From: Pyrenochaeta sp. MPI-SDFR-AT-0127
Taxonomy: Eukaryota; Ascomycota; Dothideomycetes; Pleosporales; Cucurbitariaceae
Direction of reading: 5' to 3'
DNA length: 64,000 nucleotides
Assembly (NCBI GenBank): GCA_020747015.1
Contig: JAGTJM010000009.1
Location: forward strand, 558,001-622,000
Shown here: piece by piece, positions 55,012 to 64,000 of the stretch
Numbering within the stretch: position 1 is the first letter of the stretch
Layout: each line of letters opens with the position of its first letter
Notes under the pieces: generated by a model
Seen by the model: only the letters and a program-made list of their open reading frames with translations
What the model was told of the DNA's origin: nothing
Databases searched by the model: none
Translations under genes and position numbers: made by a program

Positions 55012-57498
55012 TCAGGAGTACCCATACACTCCCGTGTCATTCTCCCTCTCAATTCCCCCTTCAGTGAGAATGACCACGCTCACACACGCCGCATAAGCCT
55101 CTCGAATCGCGCAAGCCATACATGTCTCCTTGATGTTTGCTACAATGGCACTATGCCCATGATGGGCACACCAAGCTCTTGCGAAGACCTCATTGTCGCT
55201 AACACCGAGGGCTTCAATGGCGAGGACGTTAGTCACCTGCTCACGTGCGGACTTCATATGGCCGTTAGTGAGGGCAAGCGCCTTCTTGCCAGGTGAAGAG
55301 CGGGAGGAGGTAGGGCGAGAGGTGCGGCCGGATTGACGGCCCCAGTCGTGGATATCAACCAAGCCGTCGTCGATCTTGATCGGTTTATATGCAAATTCAT
55401 AGAAGAGAACTAACAAACGTTAGCTAAAGATGAGCAACTGCAGCTCAAAGTAAACTTACCGTGTGGACCTTGGTGGCACGGGAAAGCGTTGATGAAGTCG
55501 ACATCATATCGAAGCTTCATTGGCCAACTCTCCCCACCACAAGCAAAGAAGATTGCAGCATCAAACAGGAGAGGTGCGCCAGGAATATGCCTCGTTGATG
55601 CAGATTGCACTTTAGCAGGCACAAAGCTAAGTTTCTCCATCCTGATCAGATCTGTGACGTCTTCTGTATCCGGCATAGGTACTTCATAGTCTTCAATTGG
55701 ATAAATTGACTCGACAGTTCCCAGTGGATTGGTCCGCTCACCCATGGTCTCCACGTCAGTTGATGCCATCTTGGGATCTAAAGATTCGTGTTGCTTAACC
55801 TTTACGCACTCAGTTCGCTTGAGATCTGGCGTGTAGATGCATGGTCCGACCCATCCTGCTATTTGCTTGACGCCTCGCGCAGCTCCTAGAACTTTGCCAA
55901 CAACGCATTGGGAGGACCAGTATGTATTTGCACGGTATTGAAAGCCTGATGCAGGTTGCATGTGAGTCAAGAACTTGAGCGCATCACCTGTGTCTCGATC
56001 GCAGTCAATTAAGCTGTTCATGATCAGCCATGGAAGCGTTTTCCCTGGCAGTATAATGCCTGAGAACCAAGACATTGCATCAGCAGAGCGGTCTTCGAGT
56101 GCTTTCTCTTTCATGTCCCGCTCCTCCAAGACATATTCAATCTCATCCATGTTAGGCCACTTGAGCGTCGTTGCAAATAACCTTAGGGCGTCTTTCTGCC
56201 TGTTCTTACTCTTCAAGTCGAAGCTGAAGGTGCTCTGGGACGACGAAATACGAGTTTTGGTGATTTCCATATTCTCCAGCCATCGCTGCGCGACAGCCAG
56301 ATCCCAGGTAATGATGGGCGGGAGCTGCATGATTAGCTTTCGCTTTGACTTATCCGTATGGTCCTTGGAGTGTATACGAAGATATAGTTCCACGGATAGC
56401 AATAATTGATGAAAGAACTCCTGTTTCCTATGCTGATCTGGGGCATCGAAGAACTTGGCAACAACCTGGTTCTTTGGGAGAGAGAAGTCTATCCACTGTG
56501 GATTAGTCAAGACGGTGATGAGGTCTGCAATTTGCTGGTCGATGCGGATGTGCCGGTCATCGCCAAAGCGTTCCACGTCTTCGATGAGCGTATTGTACAA
56601 ATAGTGATACATTTCCTCGGGATCCTGTCAACCGAAACGTTAGGATAGGCAAAACCAAAAGCATCTTCCAACGGGGCTGTGCACTGACATCTTCGTGAAG
56701 TCCACTCTCTAGTTTCTGTAGCCTGTCCAAAATCTGCAGGAGCTTGATCTTCCGCGGCTTCGTGTCGCCAGCGAACTTGGTTGGAGGATTGATGCTTCCG
56801 GACTTGCTGATCCAGTAGTTGAGCGTAGTAGTCCCTGCACTCTTGCCAAAAGCATAGGCCATGCAAGGCTGCTCCTGCGACAACCACGGGAATTGGCTGT
56901 CAGACGCACCGGTCATGTTGAGGGACATTTCACGGTATGCTTGCTGCTGGAACGGTGCGCGATCTGTCCTGCTCTGATGCTCCGAGTCCATGACGGCGTA
57001 ATAGCGATCGTAGCCCGCAGGGGCATTGGGTATCGCATCCCAGTATCCCTTGAACGTAGACGCTCCAGCACATATAAGGTCCTCTGCCACTTCGGGCTTC
57101 AGCGCGTCGTCCTGTCTGTATCCGCTCGGCGGCCATCGTCTGGAATTGCGGAAGTCGTCGAGAGGCGTAGGATGCGAGTAGGACTCGGAGCGGCGAGGCG
57201 GGGCAAAGGGTCGATAAGATACGAGGTTGGCCTCTCCCCCGCTGGAGGATGGGCGCACTGGGTTTGGCTGTGAGCCATGTCGGACGATGCGCGTCCGGCT
57301 CACGACTGGGGTGGTTCGTGTCTTTGGAGCCTTGCCCAGCTGCAATTGCCCAAACCCCTCGGTGAGCTGCGGGAGAGGCTGCTCAGGAAAGGCATATGGC
57401 AGAGGGCAGGGTGCTGGGGGAGCCTCGGGGTAGCGAATGCCCCATGGATTGTCGTACTGCTGCTTGCTCAGATCCCAACGGGCGAATTCCGAGTTCAT
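55012..57498 (-). CDS. conserved-looking fungal protein of unknown function
   Basis: Three exons (57498-56689, 56624-55460, 55409-55012) encode 790 aa. The start MNSEFARWDLSKQQYDNPWG is preferred; the upstream frame has no better ATG and contains a possible 5' UTR intron ending AACAG near 57,549. The N-terminal 250 residues are Pro/Ser/Arg-rich. A helical-looking region follows (KLLQILDRLQKLESGLHEDD through PEEMYHYLYN). The second half has mixed globular composition with segments such as DAMSWFSGIILPGKTLPWLI and WVGPCIYTPDLKRTECVKVK. I recognise no domain. Splicing at all three junctions preserves frame, which supports a real gene. The first donor, GTCAGT, is non-typical. Confidence 0.78.
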
Positions 57499-58757
57499 CT
57501 CTTCCGCATAGCAATGTAGGTGGAGGACACTACGTGGGACTCTGTTGGGCGGGTTAGCTGACAGGCAAGTTGCAAGCGCCCAGCAAGATGGGGACATGGG
57601 CAGAGTGAAGCTATAGCCACGGGCAAGCAATTGGGGAGAGCTCTCGTGACAGCCAGACACTCACCCTCATAGTACTCTAGTCGCGCTGCTACTGCCGTCT
57701 TGATTGCAAGACGCGTCTACCGCGGAAGTAAGCAAGGAATCGCTTCGATCGCAAGGTCCTCGAGGTAGCGCGGGCACACGACCTCTCAAATGCGGTTTCG
57801 TAAGGGAATCGCGCGGAGCAACGTAGTGGGGGTGGAGACGGCTATTGTCGAGGATAGACGGTTTCAAGTCAGGTCAGGTCGCTAAACAGGCATCGGGACT
57901 GCTCTCACGCATGCCATTCTCCGTGCGCCCTGACATGCCAGCGCCTCCGTTCTCGCTGCGACGATGCTCGATAGTATGCAGAGAACAGCCATAGAAGGGA
58001 GAGGGTTAGCCTCACTCTTTGGGAAGCTGTACATACCGCGACCAGGGTATGCTGGTGCGGCGCTTCTTATTTGTCCACGTTACTCATGACAGCTGCTGTT
58101 AGCTTCTCATCCCTCGAGCCATGCTGAGGACAACACTAAATCGGTTCAATGGGAGGTTTATTTCCTTGCTACTAATGCTATCTAGCCAATGAGGTTATCT
58201 TTTAATGCTGCTCCGACCTGCATGCCGCTCTGCAATTTCATGCACTCTGCGCTCGCAGATGCAGCCAGGCCAGCAATCATGCAACCTCACGCTATCCCTC
58301 GTGCCGAAGCCTTATATCGTGCCGGCCAAATGCTCGTGCTGCTATCAGCTGCAGGATGCGTTTCCAACCGGATGTGGGCCGCAACGAGCCGAACCGTTTT
58401 TGCGAGCTGGTGTATGCACGCCTATCATCATCTTCATCCATGACACGACTTCTGCAGCAATGTACCAATGTACCTTTCCCGGCTTGGTTGTGCACCTCGT
58501 TGGTCTCAAGACTCCTCCAACCTCCTTCACCTTCGAGTCATCTTCGCCAACTCATCATTCAACAAGTGCTTCCCCATTCCAAGCATCCAAACAGAGGCGA
58601 CGGCGATGGCGCCAGGTGTTGGGACGTTGACAATGTGCCAAATGGCGGTGGGATAAGAGTCTCGACACGGCACAATGCAAACAACGTGAATTCCGACTTA
58701 ACGGAGAAGATGACGGAATAAGGGCAGGATCTTACGGAGCAACTGCACATTCTGTAC
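57499..58757. other. intergenic region
   Basis: Gene-free by inspection. Contains several short GC-rich open frames on both strands without motifs. The portion near 57,500-57,700 may be the 5' UTR of the unknown 790-aa protein gene. Confidence 0.5.
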
Positions 58758-60044
58758 TTAGGTGCTCGTTTGATTCGTGTGTATCCCAGTCGCGGATCCG
58801 GCAGGGCTTTGCGATTGAATTGAAGTGCCTCTAGGCTCCGACTCCGGCTCTTTCTCTATGGCATAGCCTGTTCCTCGGTCAACTAGGCCCTTGTAGTAGT
58901 CCACCAGCACCTCAGGCTTCGGGACTATCCGCCATTCCAGCCTTCGGAGAAATTCAAGCTCTAGTAACGCCAATTCACGCACACTGACGCCCCCTACTCT
59001 AGCGTAAAGGCTATTCGTCCAAAAGCTATCACTAAGGCCTTTGGCTGCAACTGTCGCTGCTGTGATAAGGAATCGGTGTACAGTCAGGCTGCTGATGGTA
59101 AAGGCAGGGTACATGGCGCAAAGCTTGTCAACATAAAAGACCATGGAAAGTAGGATAGGAGGGGATAGAGTTGCGTGCACTATGAGGCGAGATAAGTAAT
59201 CGCGCACGGATATACCAGGTGGTGCTCTATGGTCAATGGGTCAGTGTATGCCTCCACAATCGAAGCCCGGGTAGACATACCTCGAGTGGAATCTTGTGAG
59301 TGTACCATCCCGCAGTGGGTACCCATCATTTAAGCGCACCAGCTCCATAAGCATATCAGATATCAGGATGCCAAGATCCTTCACATCGCACGTCTCATAT
59401 TGCAGCGGCATAATCTTCACGTTGGGATCCTGAGGCCGAGCTCGCTTGGCAGGAGAAGAGGGTATTTGTATGGAGGCACTCGCTTCTTTCCATGCTGCTG
59501 CTTCCGCTGTTGGCTGGGTGCTGTCCTTGGGGGCTGGCGAAACGTGAGGTAGAGCATCCTGTGCAGGCGAGACAGGCTGCGGATCTACCCGCAGCTGGGG
59601 CTCCGGTGGCACTGGTGGCTCCGTGTCGACAGGCGCGGCGGAGGTATCCCCCCGCTGTGTATGCGCTATTGCGGGTGCAGTCAAGGGGACGGCCTCTGCC
59701 CTGTCCTTAATCTGGTCACGCACGTTGTAGTCGGGGTGGGACTGTGGTCGATAAGTAGGGGGCAGGCCTGGCGGGGTGTACTGTGTGCCCGAGTCGACGT
59801 AGTTCTTCCGGTGGCCCTGCGGTGAGGGCGCAAAAGCCGGTACCGGTGAGGGTGCTGAAAATGCTGGCTTGGGGGTTTGTGGCGCGTCAAATCGTCGTGC
59901 GGCTGCGCTGTTCACGGCGAAGCGGGGAGAGGCGCTGGAGGAGGCCGATGTGCGTCGCGAGGCATGGTATGAGCGATGATTAGGGGTATGAAATGCGGTA
60001 GAGGGCGAAGGCGGCGCTGAGATGGTAGGAGAAGACGTGAGCAT
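58758..60044 (-). CDS. PHO80/PCL-type cyclin
   Basis: Two exons (60044-59281 and 59226-58758) encode 410 aa. The N-terminal 200 residues are disordered (Pro/Ser/Ala-rich). The cyclin domain follows from about residue 215 (DLGILISDMLMELVRLND), crosses the intron, and continues with ISVRDYLSRLIVHATLSPPI, a VHRFLITAATVAAKGLSDSF core and LLELEFLRRLEWRI. These are the signature blocks of Pho85-type cyclins (Pho80/Pcl), which bind a Pho85 kinase in phosphate sensing or cell-cycle roles. The particular subgroup is not settled. The 54-nt intron has a GTATGT donor. Confidence 0.9.
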
Positions 60045-61075
60045 GTCGAGGCTACCACTTGTGGTGTCCTGTCTTCGGTCCTATTCTAAGGTTGGTGAGG
60101 GAGGCGCCCGCTGCAGGTGTCCGCTGCCGTCATAGTCAAGGGCGGGCGACGTGGAGAAAGGGAGGACAGTGAGAGAGGAATCGGCGCGGAAGAGGCTTCA
60201 TCTGGCGTGGGAGCAGAGAAGCGCAATGCCGCCATTCCTTGTGAGCAAAGGCTTGGCCGGAGTGCGGGAGGCAGTTCCCACCGCGGGCTACACGAGAGCC
60301 AGCACGTTTGCACGTTGCCAGTTGATTGGCCGTGGAGCCTCTTTGCACGCTCGCAGTGGGCGTGACACATCGAAAGCCCTTCTGTGGCTCCAGGGGCCTG
60401 TGGCGCGAAGAATGGCAATTCACACCGCATTTCGTTTGTCCAGCTGCGTGCCCAGGACCCATGGCCCAGAGCCGTCTACTGCTCGTCATTCGGGCCTCGC
60501 TACCGCCAATGAAACGAAACGAAACTAAGCCCTACACCTCGGAGAAAAGATCCTCTCCAGCTACTGTTAGGGCTTCTAACATGAGGTATTCCACCATGGA
60601 TGATTAGCTTCCGCACAAGCTAGCCTGAACTGCGCCTGCACCTGCGCTGCGGCTTTTTTTCTTTTCTTTTTCAGATTTTGCAATGGACCCAGCATATTGT
60701 CAAGTCTGAAGCCGATTACACGCACGCATTTGAGATACATGCTTCCCCTGGGAAGAAGATGTGCCGCTTGCACTGGCTCACTGAATGCCTAAATACAGAC
60801 AGTACAATGGAAATGGCACATTACATCTCTTGGAATTAGACTAGTATATATAGTGAATGTCACCTATGCTTCCATATAAAAGACCGAGTCCAATCGACGC
60901 AGAGTTGCAGTCGCGAACACTCGCATCCTTGAGACAACGATAAACCTGTACTCTAGCCATGCTCATGGAGCAGCGTCAATGAACGTTTTTCAGAACCAAA
61001 ATTACAGATGACGAACGCGCGCCGTGCGAACAAATACAAGCCCAAACACATAATAGTCCAACCTCCCCGATATGC
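60045..61075. other. intergenic region
   Basis: Between the cyclin gene start and the stop of the cupredoxin-like gene. It has no domain-bearing frame. A pyrimidine-rich tract (TTTTTTTCTTTTCTTTTTC) lies near 60,654-60,672. Confidence 0.5.
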
Positions 61076-62374
61076 TCACTTCTTTTGTCCAGGCGCCTCC
61101 AACTCCGCTGTGAATCCTTGCTGATTCGGTGTCGGTGAGTGCATTTCCGCTACATGTTGTTGTGCTTGTGCAGCTTTGATCTCGTCGATCCTATCATCAT
61201 GTCAGTCCTCACATTTTCAGAACTTCCAAACGTATCGGAGAACTTACTGCTGCTGGGTCATTGTACTCATCATGGAGAGATGGCCGCTTTGCTGTCCTGG
61301 ACTTGCCCATCCACTCGGATACTGCTCAGTAGCGTTGTGCTGTCCATACATTGGCGGCGAGTTCATCCCATAATCTGGGTGTCCAGGCGTTTGCGAGTAC
61401 GGTGGCTGTTGCGGATACGCGGCTTGCTGGCTATAGTGTTGGCCCATCTCTGGTCCGCCAGGCCCTGGTGTTGTTGATGTCCTGACAGTAGCATCCTGTC
61501 GTTTGATAACCTCCTTAAGGCTCTTCGACCGTCCAACGAAGTAGAACAGCGCCCCACAGATGGCAAGAAATGCAACTCCGCCGACAACTATACCTGCTAT
61601 CGCGCCGCCAGACAAGCTGCTGCTTCCTCCACCACTCGGGGGAGCTGAAGTAGAGGAAGCCGAGGCGGTCGGCCCATTTACGAGTGACGATGTAGCTTCC
61701 TTGGGGACTGCTTCACCAGGTGCAACCTGAAAATCTGCACTCCTCGCTGCTCGGATCTGCGCATCGAGTGTTTGTGTGCCATTGGGGTTGATAGCGCCGA
61801 CCATCAATTCACCTTTGCATGAATTTGGTGCAGCGCAGTAAAAGAAGATTGGTTCGGTGGAGTTAATTGTCAAGTTCCAGTGTGTGATCTATATGTCCGT
61901 ATCAGCATACACGTCGTTTGCACATGGAGGTTTGATGGGAGGGAGTCAAACCTCGTCAACTGTGTCAACCCACTGCGTCGTCGACCAGAATCCAACCCTG
62001 TTCTTCCCAAGGTACTCATATGGGACACAAGGACTGCCAAACTCTGCTCGCGCAACAGAATGATCCGGCGGGAAAAACTCGAAGGTCACGATATCGCCAA
62101 CGGATACATTGCTGATTGATTGAGGTGTGAACCTGAATCCACCAGCTCCTGCCTGAATCAAGTGGACCTTCGGTTGGCTAGGTGCACTCGACGATGCTGA
62201 GGGTGATGCGATTGATGATAGTGACCGGGAAGGCGTCGGAGATACTAGCGATGATGGGGCAACTGTGGCCGATGTGATCGAAGGTGTAACGTCGAGTTGT
62301 GCGGAGGCAGACGAGACGAGAAATTGGCTGACAGCAAGTCTCATTGCCAGTCTTGCTGCCCACGACTGTGCCAT
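61076..62374 (-). CDS. cell-surface cupredoxin-like protein with one membrane segment
   Basis: Three exons (62374-61952, 61888-61248, 61190-61076) encode 392 aa. A signal peptide covers about residues 1-25. After a Ser/Pro linker, a plastocyanin-like fold follows: FRFTPQSISNVSVGDIVTFE, FFPPDHSVARAEFGSPC, then across the first splice THWNLTINSTEPIFFYCAAP and CKGELMVGAINP. His in DHSV and Cys in FYCA could be copper ligands, as in extracellular serine-rich (Gpi-type) cupredoxin proteins. A glycine-rich segment and a membrane helix (GAIAGIVVGGVAFLAICGAL) precede a cytosolic Gln/Pro/Tyr-rich tail. It is thus a single-pass type I protein. The first donor GTTTGA is unusual, the second GTAAGT is perfect; both junctions keep frame. 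Confidence 0.85.
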
Positions 62375-63559
62375 TGTTGCTTTTTGCAGATAACTATCCG
62401 TTAGGTGCGCACGAACCAACGAGATCTACTGTTCGGTGTCCCAGGAGCCAAAACTCAGAATGCAGTCCACATTAATGCCAGTTCAATTATCAGCCGTAGC
62501 GACAGTGTATCGCGGTATCCTTACGGGATCAACTGGGTGGAGAAACGGGAGGTAAGGGAAACGTAACCAGGCAAAGGGCCCGGGCTGACATGGGAGCTCT
62601 TATGAAAAGACAAGGTCCATGACCTTACCTGCATGCCATGCCATGTGCATCTTGCCCTCGTTGCAACGCCATCTTTAGCCCACCCTCCAGCCCATCAGCG
62701 CCAGACTCCACAGCCGCAGCAGAACGCCGATAGGTCCACCCTACTACGGCCTTACCAAGAACCACTCTCCTCCCACCATTTCGGGAGGCTAGATTGCACA
62801 CCCCTACAATCTTTTCATATATTGTTCTCGGCGGGAACACAGTGGCGGATCTCGTGCCCGCTAAATGGATCGCTTGCCGTCCTGCCCCATGTCGTGTTCT
62901 GGATATGCCTGCCACGCGCATGAGTGTTGACAGTGGCAATCCATGACTCTGGGCTTGAAGACACGACAGCGGGGCCGTCCGTCAGCTTTCTTGTTGACAG
63001 GGCTGCGGGTTGTCGCTAAGCTGGTAATAATAGGAAGGAGAAGTAAGAAAATCGTTCCTGTATCACGGCATCTGTCGCTGACAGACTGGGGTCTATTTCC
63101 GGTCCGCCTTTCTGCATTCGCCCTACTCTTTCTCTCAGCATGTTCCGCTCTTATGTCAAACGGAAAATTTAGCCAAGGGTGTTTAGGCCGCCATCGCAGG
63201 AAAAAATGCGGCTTAATCACGATTGTCATGTATTTCACGTTGTTTAACGGTGGAGCAGAGCTCTGTTGACGTCCCAGAGTTCAGTCAAGGCTTCGGCTTA
63301 CTATGCTTGAAGGAGGGCTAGTGCCTCTCAATTCGTAGTCCTCCGCCGCACCTAAGGCGAGAACAAACGAGATCCTCGACTTGGCGCTGCGTAGCACAAG
63401 TTACTCAGCCAAGCGGCAAAAAGATCGGCAACAGATGTTCTGGGAAAAGCAACGGTTCGATAGGTGATCGTGCCGCTATCCGGGATTGGAAATGATGGAG
63501 GTTAACTCCAGGACTAAACAATCGTTCGCAAACTCTGTAAGTTTGTGATACAGCCGGGC
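62375..63559. other. intergenic region
   Basis: Promoter side of the cupredoxin-like gene. Open frames present on both strands are short and featureless. Confidence 0.5.
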
Positions 63560-63983
63560 ATGCCCCTGGAAGTAAATGTCTCGACCGCAAATGAGGCGCA
63601 GGGTGGGTATTCTGGCCTGGAGAATTGTAAATTCTGGCGTCATTTGCTGTATGGACCAGCTTTCCGGTCGGCTGTGGCGAAGCTGCTCTTCACATCTCCG
63701 GATGTTGTCAGCACTGCGCAAGCTTACAGGTAACTTTGACATTATCTGAAACTATGTTATTTTTTACAGGATGCTGGGAAATGGATGCAATGAGTCAACA
63801 CAGAAAGTTCAAGGACCACTTCAAAGTAAGAAAGGACGTCCAGAACGAGAGGCTATGCTCAGAACGCGCCGCTACACTCCACGCAAGCAATCGAACGCCG
63901 AACCATGCGTAGAAAGAGAAACAGTTCCAGCCATGGGCGAATGCTCCAAGTCTGTCAGAAGGTCCGCTTCATCGGACTTCTAG
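63560..63983 (+). CDS. weak two-exon candidate, hypothetical
   Basis: ATG 63560 opens a frame to CAG at 63729, where GTAACT could be a donor. A T-rich acceptor (TTTTTTACAG) ends at 63769, and the next exon stays open in frame to TAG at 63981-63983. The result is about 127 aa with a Lys/Arg-rich C-terminal half and no recognised motif. The 40-nt intron is at the short limit. It may equally be chance or a degraded gene; the window end is close by. Confidence 0.2.
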
Positions 63984-64000
63984 GACTCCTCGGACTCATA

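Noticed and set aside
62625..62939. 104-codon minus-strand frame
   Set aside because: No domain, another frame overlaps on the opposite strand, and no splicing evidence.

Overview
The window looks like nuclear DNA of a filamentous ascomycete, most likely a dothideomycete close to Pleosporales (inference). Genes are split by short GT-AG introns of about 40-100 nt, often with CTAAC/CTGAC branch sites. The content is typical of filamentous fungi: Zn2Cys6 regulator, HET-domain proteins, hybrid histidine kinase, CE1 esterase, UstYa/DUF3328 protein. Gene models below were built by hand from splice signals and frame continuity; no database search was possible.

Layout. 1-5.6 kb: long non-coding stretch, then a Zn2Cys6 transcription factor. 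5.98-8.96 kb: a divergent pair made of a secreted Tyr-rich protein with Lys-Arg sites and a UstYa/DUF3328 protein with two HxxHC motifs. This is the architecture of a fungal ribosomal-peptide (dikaritin-type) locus and is the best candidate for an undescribed system. 9.1-12.8 kb: Sen15, a GPI-like serine-rich protein and a DUF2985 membrane protein. 13.1-17.5 kb: two HET-domain genes, tail to tail. 18.4-26.1 kb: a glycine-zipper protein, a double-GAF hybrid histidine kinase and a secreted CE1 acetylxylan-esterase-like enzyme.

27.3-33 kb: a DUF2011-like protein and two genes I do not recognise, separated by AT-rich stretches. 33.6-37.7 kb: a Gyp7-type Rab GAP and an Mso1-like exocytosis protein, both vesicle-traffic genes. 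37.7-45.8 kb: gene-poor DNA holding a small USP-type deubiquitinase and a three-part fusion of HET domain, protein kinase and C-terminal Zn2Cys6-like cluster. 46.5-60 kb: housekeeping genes NCE101, ATG8, coproporphyrinogen oxidase and VID28/ARMC8, a 790-aa protein of unknown function and a PHO80-like cyclin. 61-62.4 kb: a cell-surface cupredoxin-like protein. The end of the window holds one weak two-exon candidate.

How genes work together. The peptide precursor and UstYa share a 1 kb promoter and could form a minimal modification pathway. ATG8 and VID28 both belong to degradation routes, and Gyp7 and Mso1 to membrane traffic, but their proximity need not be functional. HET genes suggest allorecognition capacity at two places in the window.
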